DNA of 64,000 bases from Alphaproteobacteria bacterium (GTDB lineage Bacteria > Pseudomonadota > Alphaproteobacteria > Micavibrionales > Micavibrionaceae). Positions 17,030 to 25,887 of this stretch are shown here, one piece after another. Each line of letters starts with the position of its first letter. Within the stretch, counting starts at the first letter, position 1. The notes under the pieces were generated by a model that worked only from the letters and a program-made list of their open reading frames with translations, had not been told where the DNA came from and made no database searches. The position numbers and the translations under genes were made by a program. The stretch spans positions 2,108,001 to 2,172,000 of the forward strand of contig CP065008.1 in assembly GCA_016699735.1 (NCBI GenBank), read 5' to 3'.

Positions 17030-19063
17030 CTAAGGCTTACACGCCGCCTGCACCAGCGGGTTGTTGCCCGAGTTGGCGCAGATTTTCTCGCGCTGGTCGG
17101 CGGGCATGGCGCGGAGCTGCTCAATAAAGGCCTGCGACCGCGCATCGTATTCCGCCTGCGCTCCCGCCCGTGCGTTTGTAAGGCGCTCCTCGACATTCCC
17201 AAGCTTGTTGGCCGCCGCGGAAATCACCGCCTGCTCGATCCGCGTGTTGATCGTGCGTTCGATATCGCGCACCCGTTCGGGGGTGATGGCGTTGAGCTGA
17301 TCGGCCGTGCGGTTAATGGACTCGCGCACTTGCCGCATGATCTCGTCGCGCTGCGGCTCCGTCACCGTGGCGGGGTCGATGCCGCTGCGCTTGAGGATGT
17401 CGGGAATCTGCTGGCGGATTTTATCGTAATCGACTTTGAGATGCTCCAGCGCCCGCTCTCGCGCCCGCTGGAAATCCTCCTGCACCTGAACCTGCTGGCG
17501 CTTGTCGTAGGTGCCGACATAGGCGCTATGCAGCGCCACGGCGGCCTTGGCATATTCCATCGTCGGATCGCTGGCGGCGGTGCGGTTCATGTCTTCCATC
17601 ACCTTCGCGTAACCCTCATAACCCGCGGCGCGATAAGCGGCGATGACCTGCGTGATCTGCGCGGCGGGAAGCTTGTTCTGCGCCGATTCAGACGGCGTGG
17701 CGCTGCGCCGGATCATATCCAGCACCTCCTGCGCCCGGTTGTAATCCTCGACGATATCGGTCTTTGTCGGCAGGAGATTCAGGGTGGCGAGGTTTTTGGG
17801 CGCCACCGTCTCGCTTCCCCCCGCCGCGCTCTGGAATTTCGGCTGGATATTTTCAACCGCCCCCAAAGCCGGACGCATCCCGAGCATCCGCCCCGTGACC
17901 ATCCCCGAATGTTCGTTCATGGCCAGCGACGGATCGGCGATTTTCTTGCGGACATAATCGGCGAGAATATCCCTCTGCCCCGGCGAGGCCTTGAGAGCGT
18001 CGAGAATCCGCGCCTGCGTTTCCGGCTTCTGCGCCTTGGGATCGGAACCGAGCATCCGGTCCAGATCGCTGATAGCGCGGGACGCCGCCCGCATCTGGGT
18101 TTTATCGTCCTTGGCCGCCGTAATGTCCGCCGGAGTGACGAGGGAGAGTTTCTGCACCTCGGCCATAAAGGAAGCAGGATTGAGGACGGTGGAACCCGTT
18201 GCCTGCGGAGTGGCAGGCGTGGCCGCAGCAGCAGCGGGAATTTGATAAACGGAAACTTTGGGAGAGCCTTGCAGGGCCGCAGCACTGGCTGTGGCCGCAG
18301 GTGCGGCGTTCAGCGCATCTCTGGCCTTGGAGAATCCGGCAATCATCACCTGTTCCGCCGCCGCCTTTTTCTGGCTGTCGGCGCCCTGAACCAGCGTCCC
18401 CGGAATGTCATACGCAAACCCCTGCGAACGCAGATCGGTCTTCAGATCGGCGGCGCTCACTATCCCATCGCGGATCAAATCGCTATTAACAAAGGCGCGG
18501 CGCACCCGCACCAGTTCGCCTTTGCCCTCCTGCGTCAAGGGCGTGCCCTTGGGGATTTCATTACGGTCGATCCGCGCCTGATGGCGGGTCCGCATCCGCT
18601 CCGCATCAAAAGGATCGACGAACTCGCCCGACTGCGACCAGGCGTAATCCAGCCCGTTCTGCTCGGGTACGATTTTCCCGGAGCCGGGAATATAATAAAC
18701 CTCGCTGACATTCGCCTGCCGGACTTCGCCCGTCGTCGCATTGACCCACGCCTTCTTGTCGCCATAGCTCACGGTGTTGGCACGGTCGGCGGACGGGCGG
18801 CTGGTGTAAAGATTATCGAACTGCGCCTGCGTATTGAGCAGGACGAAACTGTTGAACGCGCCACCGGGCTGGTCGCGCTTGAGCCAGACGGAATAATTCT
18901 GCGTCTGCCCCTGCGCGTCGCGCACACCGATCGTCAGCCCGCCCCCGTCTACGGGGTGGTAAAGGTAATCCGCGGGCCAGGTATTACTCACCTGCTGCCT
19001 CTGCCGCACGGTTTCCAGATAAGCCGCCAGTTCCGGCGGAGTGTTGAGATTAGGCCCGGCCAT
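17030..19063 (-). CDS. large hypothetical protein, 677 residues
   Basis: No family is recognised. There is no signal peptide or membrane segment. The N-terminal third is mixed and polar (YLYHPVDGGGLTIGVRD, EVYYIPGSGKIVPEQNGLDYAW). An Ala/Thr/Pro-rich linker near residues 255-300 precedes a largely helical, charged C-terminal half (FQRARERALEHLKVDYDKIRQQ, RDIERTINTRIEQAV) that may form coiled coils. It starts at an ATG just inside the annotated end and has host-like codon use. A plus-strand frame of nearly the same length is open across it, but that translation is Arg/His/Gly-rich and looks like an artefact. Alpha-helical scaffold or effector are both possible; nothing decides it. Confidence 0.7.
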   Translation of the reverse strand: MAGPNLNTPPELAAYLETVRQRQQVSNTWPADYLYHPVDGGGLTIGVRDAQGQTQNYSVWLKRDQPGGAFNSFVLLNTQAQFDNLYTSRPSADRANTVSYGDKKAWVNATTGEVRQANVSEVYYIPGSGKIVPEQNGLDYAWSQSGEFVDPFDAERMRTRHQARIDRNEIPKGTPLTQEGKGELVRVRRAFVNSDLIRDGIVSAADLKTDLRSQGFAYDIPGTLVQGADSQKKAAAEQVMIAGFSKARDALNAAPAATASAAALQGSPKVSVYQIPAAAAATPATPQATGSTVLNPASFMAEVQKLSLVTPADITAAKDDKTQMRAASRAISDLDRMLGSDPKAQKPETQARILDALKASPGQRDILADYVRKKIADPSLAMNEHSGMVTGRMLGMRPALGAVENIQPKFQSAAGGSETVAPKNLATLNLLPTKTDIVEDYNRAQEVLDMIRRSATPSESAQNKLPAAQITQVIAAYRAAGYEGYAKVMEDMNRTAASDPTMEYAKAAVALHSAYVGTYDKRQQVQVQEDFQRARERALEHLKVDYDKIRQQIPDILKRSGIDPATVTEPQRDEIMRQVRESINRTADQLNAITPERVRDIERTINTRIEQAVISAAANKLGNVEERLTNARAGAQAEYDARSQAFIEQLRAMPADQREKICANSGNNPLVQAACKP

Positions 19064-19159
19064 GCACCCTCATATACTTAAAAAAACCGTTTCGGTTCAT
19101 AATCTTATTTATTAGCCAACCAGTATAAGGCTTTAGGCGCCGGGATGCAAATTCATCCC

Positions 19160-19543
19160 CTACCCCGCCGGAACGGGCAGCAAAACCGCCGCCACACGCC
19201 TCCCCTCGGCCATAAGGACGTTATAAGTGCGGCAGGCCGCTCCTGTATCCATCGTTTCGGGTTTCAGGTTCCCCAGCCCCCTTTTCTGCGCGGGGGTCAG
19301 AATGACCTGCCCGGCCCCGGTCCCGAAAAGCACAACATCGGCAGAACCGATAACACTCTCTAAAACCATGAAATCGTCGGAAATTAGTTCCTGCAAACGA
19401 AAAGAGGGCACAGCCCAAGGTATTGTCCCCTCGGGCCGGATGATCACCGCGCCCTTATAAACGACCCCGGTAATTTTAAACGAACCGCCCGCATAGCTCT
19501 GGATGATCTGCTGCCCCTTTTTGACAAGCGGCGTGACATCCAT
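19160..19543 (-). CDS. Mth938-like domain protein (DUF498)
   Basis: The 127-residue protein has the Mth938/DUF498 pattern: QIIQSYAGGSFKITGVVYKG near the start, IIRPEGTIPW, then DVVLFGTGAG and AACRTYNVLMAEGRRVAAVLLP at the end. The family is related to the NDUFAF3 complex I assembly factor, and bacterial members sit next to secF. I chose the ATG at 19543, one base from the secF stop codon, so translation is probably coupled. With the NDUFAF6-like protein upstream at 14559, the cluster holds homologues of two mitochondrial complex I assembly factors, although five genes separate them here. Confidence 0.88.
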   Translation of the reverse strand: MDVTPLVKKGQQIIQSYAGGSFKITGVVYKGAVIIRPEGTIPWAVPSFRLQELISDDFMVLESVIGSADVVLFGTGAGQVILTPAQKRGLGNLKPETMDTGAACRTYNVLMAEGRRVAAVLLPVPAG

Positions 19544-19544
19544 C

Positions 19545-20564
19545 TCAAGCCGCCTCGGGGGTTTGATCGCCTGAAGGCTTGAGGGATGACGGCCGGACGC
19601 CCAGATAGACCAGAAGCGGCGCCGCGACATAAATGGAGGAATAGGTGCCGACGACAATCCCGAAGATCAGCGCATAGATAAACCCGCGGATGACCTCCCC
19701 GCCGAAAATATAGAGCGCAAACAGCGCCAGCAGGGTCGTGAAGGAGGTCATAGTCGTGCGCGGCAGCGTCTCGTTGATCGCCACGTTAATCAATTCCGCC
19801 AAGGGCTTCTTTTTGTATTTCCGCATATCCTCGCGGATTCGATCGAACACGACCACGGTATCATTCACTGAATAACCCGCAACAAGAAGGATGGCGGCCA
19901 GAGTCGAAACGTCGAACTGCATCCGCGTAAGCGAGAACAACCCCAAAGTCAGCACCACGTCATGCAGGGTCGTCGCCACGGTCGCGGAGATGGCAAACTG
20001 CCATTCGAACCGCAGCCAGATATAACCCATGATCGCCAAAATCGACAGAGTGATAGCAATAAGACCCTGCCGCTTCAACTCCTCGCCGACCTGCGGCCCC
20101 ACAAACTCCACGCGTCGGTAATCGACCTCGCCGGATTTAAAAAAGCTTTTCAAACGGCCCTGAACCTTTGCAATCGCTTCGCTTTGGGCGGTCGGACACG
20201 GCGTCTGATCGTTGGCCTTGCGGTTCTGCTCCAGGCAATCCTGATACACTTTGAGGGATTCGGGCGTTTCCTTCTGCTGCGGCAAACGGATCAGCAAGTC
20301 CTGGGGTTGACCGAACTCCTGAATCAACACATCGCCGAGGCCAAGCGCATTCAAGCCTTCACGAAGCTTTCCAATGTCCGGCTTTTCCGGGGTACGGATT
20401 TCAATAGCGGTTCCCCCGGTGAAATCAATCCCGAAATTCAGGCCGCGGGTGCCGAGAAGGAAAAAGGAGCCGAACACAAGAGCCAAAGACAGTAAAAACG
20501 CAAAATAGCGGTAACGGAAAAAATTGACGTTGATCGTATGGGGAATGAGAGTTAAACCGCGCAT
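19545..20564 (-). CDS. secF: protein translocase subunit SecF
   Basis: SecF with SecD and YajC uses the proton motive force to help complete Sec-dependent export. The 339-residue membrane protein has an N-terminal transmembrane helix with LNFGIDFTGGTAIEIRT after it, a periplasmic domain, and five C-terminal helices with the conserved LTLGLFSLTRMQFDVSTLAA, GYSVNDTVVVFDRIRE and LPRTTMTSFTTLLAL motifs. GGAGG lies six bases before the ATG. It is the third gene of yajC-secD-secF, ten bases behind secD, and is followed by the Mth938-like gene after one base. Confidence 0.97.
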   Translation of the reverse strand: MRGLTLIPHTINVNFFRYRYFAFLLSLALVFGSFFLLGTRGLNFGIDFTGGTAIEIRTPEKPDIGKLREGLNALGLGDVLIQEFGQPQDLLIRLPQQKETPESLKVYQDCLEQNRKANDQTPCPTAQSEAIAKVQGRLKSFFKSGEVDYRRVEFVGPQVGEELKRQGLIAITLSILAIMGYIWLRFEWQFAISATVATTLHDVVLTLGLFSLTRMQFDVSTLAAILLVAGYSVNDTVVVFDRIREDMRKYKKKPLAELINVAINETLPRTTMTSFTTLLALFALYIFGGEVIRGFIYALIFGIVVGTYSSIYVAAPLLVYLGVRPSSLKPSGDQTPEAA

Positions 20565-20574
20565 CGAAACCTCC

Positions 20575-22131
20575 CTACACCGGAACCGTGGCGCCGGGCT
20601 TCGACCGCCGCAGCCACCAGAGAACCATCAGCCGCGTAATCATCACCGCTGAAAACATGGAGGTCAGGATACCGATGCTGATCGTCACCGCAAACCCCTT
20701 GATCGGCCCCGTGCCGAACGCAAAAAGGATAGCCGCGGGAATCAGGGTCGTGAGGTTGGAGTCCACGATGGTCGCCATCGCCTTCCCGTACCCGGTATCA
20801 ATGGCCGAGATGTTCGAGCGTCCGGCCCGCAGCTCCTCGCGGATCCGCTCGAAGATCAGCACGTTGGCATCCACCGCCATCCCCATGGTCAGCACGATCC
20901 CGGCAATCCCCGGCAGGGTCAAAGTTGCCTGCAGAACCGAAAGCAGCGCCAGAATCATCAGGACGTTGATAAAAAGGGCGACAACGGCAAAAAATCCGAA
21001 AAGCCCGTAAGCAATCATCATGAAACCCATGACAAACAGCAAACCGAAAAGACTTGCCGTTTTTCCGGCGGCCACGGAGTCGGCGCCGAGTGAAGGCCCG
21101 ACGGTGCGCTCTTCGGCGATGGTCATCGGCGCAGGCAGGGCGCCGGCGCGCAGGAGAACCGACAGATCGTTCGCCTCCTGAACACTGAAATTCCCTGAAA
21201 TCTGCCCTTGCCCGCCACAGATCGCCTCCTGGATCACCGGAGCGCTGATGATCTCGTTATCGAGAACGATGGCAAAGGGCTTGCCGACATTGCTGCGGGA
21301 GGCATCGCAGAATTTCCGCGCACCTGTGGAATTGAGACGGAAACTGACCACCGTCCGGCCGTTCTGGTCGAAGCTCGGCTGGGCGTTATCAAGCATATCG
21401 CCCGTGATGATCGCCCGTCTCTTGACGTTCATTTTCTGCCCCGGCTCCTCGACCATAGGCAGGGTCATATCGCCCGCCGACCGTGCGCCGGACTGATCGA
21501 CCAGATGGAAACCCAGCTTGGCCGTCCTGCCGATGATCCGTTTAATATCGTTTGAGTCGGCGCCCGGAACCTGCAGCAAAACGCGGTTATCCCCCTGCCT
21601 TTGGATCGTCGGCTCGGTCGTGCCGAGCTGATCGACGCGGCGGCGGACGATTTCAATCGACTGGCCGAGAACCTGCCCCTGAATCTCCTTGATCTGCGCG
21701 GCATCCATAACCGCCTCAACGCTCAGCCCGTCCTCAGACGTGGTCACCAGATAGCGCGAATCCATGGCACGGATCAGACCACGCACGGCTTCGGCATCCT
21801 TGGCCTCCTTGAGCGTAACCCGCGCCCCTTTGAGGATAGTGCCGAGCTTCGAATAGCCGATCTTTTTCTCCACCATGCGCTGACGCAGATCCTGCTCCAG
21901 CATATCGGCACGTTCCTTGTAGACATAATCCATATCGACCTCGAGAAGCAGGTGCGCCCCGCCCCTGAGGTCCAGACCCAGATTCACGCTGCTTTTCGGA
22001 AATCCGGCAGGAAGATTGTCTTGCATCCATTTCAGCGTGTCAGCACTCACGAAAGTCGGCAGGCTGTAAGCCACGCTCCAAAGCGAAACGGCCAGAATAA
22101 GAAGGGTCTTCCAGAGCGGCGTACGAAGCAT
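20575..22131 (-). CDS. secD: protein translocase subunit SecD
   Basis: SecD is the large partner of SecF in the inner membrane. The 518-residue protein has an N-terminal helix, the periplasmic P1 base with LGLDLRGGAHLLLEVDMD, the P1 head region (QLGTTEPTIQRQGDNRVLLQ and the RRAIITGDMLDNA segment) and five C-terminal helices with GLFGFFAVVAL and MAVDANVLIFERIREEL. The length is normal for alphaproteobacteria. It follows yajC after 13 bases and precedes secF by ten, a conventional operon. No unusual features were seen. Confidence 0.97.
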   Translation of the reverse strand: MLRTPLWKTLLILAVSLWSVAYSLPTFVSADTLKWMQDNLPAGFPKSSVNLGLDLRGGAHLLLEVDMDYVYKERADMLEQDLRQRMVEKKIGYSKLGTILKGARVTLKEAKDAEAVRGLIRAMDSRYLVTTSEDGLSVEAVMDAAQIKEIQGQVLGQSIEIVRRRVDQLGTTEPTIQRQGDNRVLLQVPGADSNDIKRIIGRTAKLGFHLVDQSGARSAGDMTLPMVEEPGQKMNVKRRAIITGDMLDNAQPSFDQNGRTVVSFRLNSTGARKFCDASRSNVGKPFAIVLDNEIISAPVIQEAICGGQGQISGNFSVQEANDLSVLLRAGALPAPMTIAEERTVGPSLGADSVAAGKTASLFGLLFVMGFMMIAYGLFGFFAVVALFINVLMILALLSVLQATLTLPGIAGIVLTMGMAVDANVLIFERIREELRAGRSNISAIDTGYGKAMATIVDSNLTTLIPAAILFAFGTGPIKGFAVTISIGILTSMFSAVMITRLMVLWWLRRSKPGATVPV

Positions 22132-22144
22132 GAATCAGGCTTTT

Positions 22145-22540
22145 CTATTTCTTCTTTTCGCCTTTGGTCTTGGCGTCGTTCGCAGCGGGCTTGAGAACAT
22201 CCTCGGCCTTGCCCTGGATGCTCGAGCGCAGAGCTGTAACCTTAAGCCCGTTCCCCAGATCGACCACCATCTCGCGATCATCGACGATCTTGTCGATCTT
22301 TCCGACCAGCCCGCCTCCGGTTACAACGCGATCACCCTTTTTAAGGTCGGAGAGCATCGTGCTATGCTCCTTGAAACGGCGCTGCTGCGGCATGATGAGC
22401 AGGACGTAAAAAAGGATCACCAGAAGCCCGACCAGAGCCATATTCCAGATGAACGCCTCACTCGCCGTTGGTGCATCGGCCAAAGCTTCAATATTCTCGG
22501 CGTTTTCGGCGGCGGCGGCATAAGCCTTTGCGATGAACAT
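22145..22540 (-). CDS. yajC: preprotein translocase subunit YajC
   Basis: YajC is the small subunit of the SecDF-YajC complex. I chose the ATG at 22540 (MFIAKAYAAAAENAEN) with AAGGGG upstream, giving 131 residues; a longer frame to 22642 adds a non-conserved leader. One transmembrane helix (WNMALVGLLVILFYVLLI) is followed by the MPQQRRFKEH motif and the conserved LKKGDRVVTGGGLVGKI core. The Lys-rich tail is normal. It is the first gene of the yajC-secD-secF operon; the gene before it, for a DUF3592 protein, lies 116 bases away in the same direction. Confidence 0.95.
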   Translation of the reverse strand: MFIAKAYAAAAENAENIEALADAPTASEAFIWNMALVGLLVILFYVLLIMPQQRRFKEHSTMLSDLKKGDRVVTGGGLVGKIDKIVDDREMVVDLGNGLKVTALRSSIQGKAEDVLKPAANDAKTKGEKKK

Positions 22541-22656
22541 GAATTCTGCCCCTTCAAGCTCTTGAAAATTCGATGAGTTCAGGATGCTGAATATAACCGC
22601 TGGAACGGCAAACGCAAGCCCCCGCGAAGGATTCCGCTTCAACGGCTCCCAAAGAG

Positions 22657-24261
22657 CTAGAGAGCCGTGCGCTCCGCCCCGGACCGGACCGACGCAGCCA
22701 GACGCAAAGACGCCAAAGCTCCCCAGAGAAAGAGAGCCGCACCGAGGATCAGACCACCGCTGAGCACCCAGTTGAAAATCCCACGGTCCACCATCGCGGC
22801 CGATGGAGTTTCGGGCAGATAGAGGACAGAGACCGCGTCGCCGCGTTTGAAACTCGGATGGCTGGACCCGACGCTGTCCTGAAACTTGACGGAGTTGCCG
22901 GATTGATCGGTAAATTCGACGATAGCGTGATAGACGATGCTGTCGTCGCTGTCCTTACTTTCAAACCCGGTCACCTTGCCCTCGGCCTTGATCCCGCGGG
23001 TCGAGTATTCCACCATGCTTTTTTGGGCATAATAAGCTCCGACGCCAAGACCGCCGGCGATCAGGATCATCACAAACGCGCCGATCACAGTCATTCTTTT
23101 CTGCGAACCGATCCGGGCGCGTATCTCTTCCGGTGTCATCCGCCGCCCTTTGGAACCTGAGAAAATCTTGCTTGATGAGGTGTAGGAAATATTCTCCGGC
23201 TTGAACGCCTCGCCGCTGCGGATCATCGCCCAACCCTTGCGGCGCTCTTCTTCAGGGATCAGCAAGTATTTTTGATAAACCCTGAACACCCCATAGCCGA
23301 TTATCCCGAGGACGAACAGAACCGACAGAAAGGAAATTTCAAACTGGGAAACGGCGACGTTAGCGATAAACAATCCCGGAAGCAAAAAAAACAAACCGAA
23401 AATTAACCCTAATACACTGGCCTTTTTGACTTTGGGTGGGTCGCCGGGGAGCATCAGCAACGTTACCTCTTTGCCCGGCAGACAATGCAGAAAAGTCGTT
23501 CCCCCCACATCCTCAATATGTTCCATCCGTTCGCCCTGCAGCGACTTGTATTCATAGATCGGATAATAAAACTCGCCCCCGGATCCTTTCTTTTTTTTCG
23601 TCCGCTCCGGAGCGGCTTTTTCCCGGTTTCCAAAATAAAAGATCAATCCAAAGAAAAGGATAAACATAAAACCAAAGGCGATAAAAATGATCGCAATCGC
23701 CATATTGTGCCAGAAATCGTCGATCACGAACCGGGCGGGATTGACGGGATCGTAATAAACGCCGATCCTCGTACCGGTATCGAATGAGGGGGAACTGCCG
23801 TAACTGATCGTATCTGTGACTTCCCGTTCCTGTCCGCTGTGATCCGTAAAGGCAAGCACGGCCTTATAGGACGTCCCGCTATCGGAGTCATGAGAGGACT
23901 CATTCCGCACGACCACCGCATCGGCATATCGTCCGCTCGTCGTCAGGGAAAAATACCCGTAAGCCTGCCACGCCCCGATTCCACTGAAAATCAGGGGAAA
24001 AAGGACGAAGAAAAAAATGACGATAAAGCCCCCGACCGTGCTGCCCTCCGCGCTGACGTTTGTTTGGACGCTGTCCTCGGCCTCTGTCGGCGCGTCGCCC
24101 ATCATCAGTCCACAAATGCGCCCCCTTATTCTTTTCGCCTTGAGTCGCCAGAAGAGCGAATAGCCGACGATCCCTCCACCGATCGCAAGAAAGACAAAAG
24201 CCATGAGAAAAAGCCCAAGCGCATTCCAGGCCGACAATGCCGAAAAAATCAGGTCGAACAT
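22657..24261 (-). CDS. membrane protein with two DUF3592-like domains
   Basis: The 534-residue protein alternates transmembrane helices and soluble DUF3592-like beta domains. The first domain carries YADAVVVRNESSH, SYKAVLAFTDHSGQE and GVYYDPVNPARFVIDDF; the second repeats this as KAEGKVTGFESKD, YHAIVEFTDQSGNSVKF and SVLYLPETPSAAMVD, each followed by a membrane helix. So it appears to be an internal duplication with extra helices in between (at least six helices in all). I chose ATG 24261 with AGGGA upstream; a TTG two codons earlier is less likely. It sits between nlpD and yajC with a second small membrane protein. The function is unknown. Confidence 0.75.
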   Translation of the reverse strand: MFDLIFSALSAWNALGLFLMAFVFLAIGGGIVGYSLFWRLKAKRIRGRICGLMMGDAPTEAEDSVQTNVSAEGSTVGGFIVIFFFVLFPLIFSGIGAWQAYGYFSLTTSGRYADAVVVRNESSHDSDSGTSYKAVLAFTDHSGQEREVTDTISYGSSPSFDTGTRIGVYYDPVNPARFVIDDFWHNMAIAIIFIAFGFMFILFFGLIFYFGNREKAAPERTKKKKGSGGEFYYPIYEYKSLQGERMEHIEDVGGTTFLHCLPGKEVTLLMLPGDPPKVKKASVLGLIFGLFFLLPGLFIANVAVSQFEISFLSVLFVLGIIGYGVFRVYQKYLLIPEEERRKGWAMIRSGEAFKPENISYTSSSKIFSGSKGRRMTPEEIRARIGSQKRMTVIGAFVMILIAGGLGVGAYYAQKSMVEYSTRGIKAEGKVTGFESKDSDDSIVYHAIVEFTDQSGNSVKFQDSVGSSHPSFKRGDAVSVLYLPETPSAAMVDRGIFNWVLSGGLILGAALFLWGALASLRLAASVRSGAERTAL

Positions 24262-24270
24262 CCACAATCC

Positions 24271-24825
24271 CTAGACACGCTCCACACCGGATTTGAGCAG
24301 AAAAAGCCCCGCCCCCATCATGACCGCCCCGCCCATGAAGGCTTCGGGCTGAAACCCATAATAGTAGGTTGAAAATAACATTCCGACTCCGCCGAGCAGA
24401 AGAAACACCGCCACGGTGGTCTTGATTTTGTGTTCCTGCCGGATTTGCGACATCCGCGCCGTGCCGCGCAGAGGGGACGAGCGGCGGGCAGATGAAGACG
24501 ATCTCAAACTCCGGCTGCTCTGGCTCTGCCCCGAACTTGAACGGCCTGAGGAAGGGGGGACAGATGTTGTGCGGCCCGGCGTCCGCGACGGCTCCTGCCG
24601 GATATTCACCGTCCGCGAGCCGCCTTTTTTTTGCTGAAGCTTGAGCATCAAATCTCTGACCGCCTCAGGGTCATTTTTATAAAGACCGGGATTTTTCCGC
24701 GCTTCGTCCAAAAGGCGTATGATGACGTCCTTGAAGTTGAAAATCTTGGAAACGACAATTCCTAGAATGAAAAGCGGGAAAAGGATGGGGACCAGAAACT
24801 GAAAGATCAACGCAGCAACATTCAT
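24271..24825 (-). CDS. small membrane protein with Ser/Arg-rich linker
   Basis: This 184-residue protein has an N-terminal transmembrane helix (IFQFLVPILFPLFILGIVV), a long cytoplasmic Ser/Arg-rich disordered region (PSSGRSSSGQSQSS, SSSSARRSSPLR), and two C-terminal helices (TTVAVFLLLGGVGMLF and GGAVMMGAGLFLL). It starts at an ATG and is nine bases before the DUF3592 gene, so the two are one transcription unit and may act together at the membrane. No family is recognised. Confidence 0.65.
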   Translation of the reverse strand: MNVAALIFQFLVPILFPLFILGIVVSKIFNFKDVIIRLLDEARKNPGLYKNDPEAVRDLMLKLQQKKGGSRTVNIRQEPSRTPGRTTSVPPSSGRSSSGQSQSSRSLRSSSSARRSSPLRGTARMSQIRQEHKIKTTVAVFLLLGGVGMLFSTYYYGFQPEAFMGGAVMMGAGLFLLKSGVERV

Positions 24826-24844
24826 CGGCTTTTCCTGTCCTCAC

Positions 24845-25843
24845 CTACTTCTCAAGATGCTTCACGGGGTTCAGCGCCTCGGTCCCCCGCCGCACCTCGA
24901 AATGAAGCTGCGGCGTGGAAACGGAGCCGCTCGACCCAACGGTCCCCAGCGTCTCGCCCCGTTTAACGGTCTGACCCTTCTTAATCACTATTTTATCCAT
25001 ATGCGCGTACGCTGTCACCCATTGTCCGTCATGCCGCAGCAGAACAAGGTTTCCCGAGCCTTTCAGCTCGTTCCCCGCATAGACGACAACCCCGTTTTCC
25101 GCCGCCCGGACGGGCGATCCCTTCGGCGCCTTGATATTGATCCCGTCATTATGCAGGCCGTTTTTCTTCGGCCCGAAGGCCGAAACGATCTTGCCCTTGG
25201 ACGGCCAGATGAATTTCGAGGAACTGCGCTTGGGAACACGGGCGTTCTTGACCAGAGAGGCCTTTGTCGGCTTGACGGGCGGAACGATCATGTCTCCTGA
25301 ATCGCCAGACCGGACAGGAGCAGGAAGAGGAGCCGAAAGTGCTTCTCGCGTCACGGGCGATACGGGGAAAGCCCCGCTCTGACTGACGGTCTGACTCACG
25401 GCTGGCGGACGTATCGGTTTCGGCTTTCTGGACAGTGAGGGTAGGCGCAGAACCTGACCGGGGCGCACCATATAGGGCGCCTTCATACGGTTAAGCTTGG
25501 CAATTTCCGAGCTGTTGACCCCGAACATCCGCGAAACGGTATAGATCGAATCCCCCGCCCGCGCCCGGTATTCCTGCGGCGGCGGCAGCTTGACCCTCTG
25601 CCCCTCCGAAAGCCGGAACGGCGCCCGCAGATGATTAGCGACGACAATATCCTGCAGCGGCAGGTTATAGCGTTTGGACAGGCTGTAGACCGTTTCCCCC
25701 GCTACCACGTTATGAACCCCCGCACTGCCCGCGCCGGGACTCTGCCCGAAATTCGAGACAGGCGCAGGGGTCTGGCCACCGATACCGCAGGCAGTCAGAA
25801 AAAACATGACAGGAAGAATGAAAAACGCAGGACGCATTCTCAT
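24845..25843 (-). CDS. nlpD: NlpD-like lipoprotein with two LysM domains and an M23 (LytM) domain
   Basis: This envelope lipoprotein is probably an activator or hydrolase of septal peptidoglycan. It has a lipobox signal (FFLTAC), two LysM repeats (GETVYSLSKRYNLPLQDIVVAN and GDSIYTVSRMFGVNSSEIAKL), a Pro-rich linker and a C-terminal M23 domain. The M23 motif reads HNDGINIKA rather than HxxxD, while the LHFEVR histidine is kept, as in many NlpD/DipM proteins; whether it is catalytic is unclear. I chose the ATG at 25843 to give a normal signal peptide; no good ribosome binding site fits any start. It lies downstream of pcm, the usual order. Confidence 0.92.
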   Translation of the reverse strand: MRMRPAFFILPVMFFLTACGIGGQTPAPVSNFGQSPGAGSAGVHNVVAGETVYSLSKRYNLPLQDIVVANHLRAPFRLSEGQRVKLPPPQEYRARAGDSIYTVSRMFGVNSSEIAKLNRMKAPYMVRPGQVLRLPSLSRKPKPIRPPAVSQTVSQSGAFPVSPVTREALSAPLPAPVRSGDSGDMIVPPVKPTKASLVKNARVPKRSSSKFIWPSKGKIVSAFGPKKNGLHNDGINIKAPKGSPVRAAENGVVVYAGNELKGSGNLVLLRHDGQWVTAYAHMDKIVIKKGQTVKRGETLGTVGSSGSVSTPQLHFEVRRGTEALNPVKHLEK

Positions 25844-25887
25844 GGGCAAATCATACACGAATCGGAGGAGATTTTCATCCGCCCTTT

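Noticed and set aside
17018..19081. 687-codon plus-strand frame opposite the 677-residue gene
   Set aside because: Its translation is rich in Arg, His, Gly and Leu with repeated low-complexity runs, typical of the antisense of a G+C-rich gene. The minus-strand frame has a normal amino acid balance.
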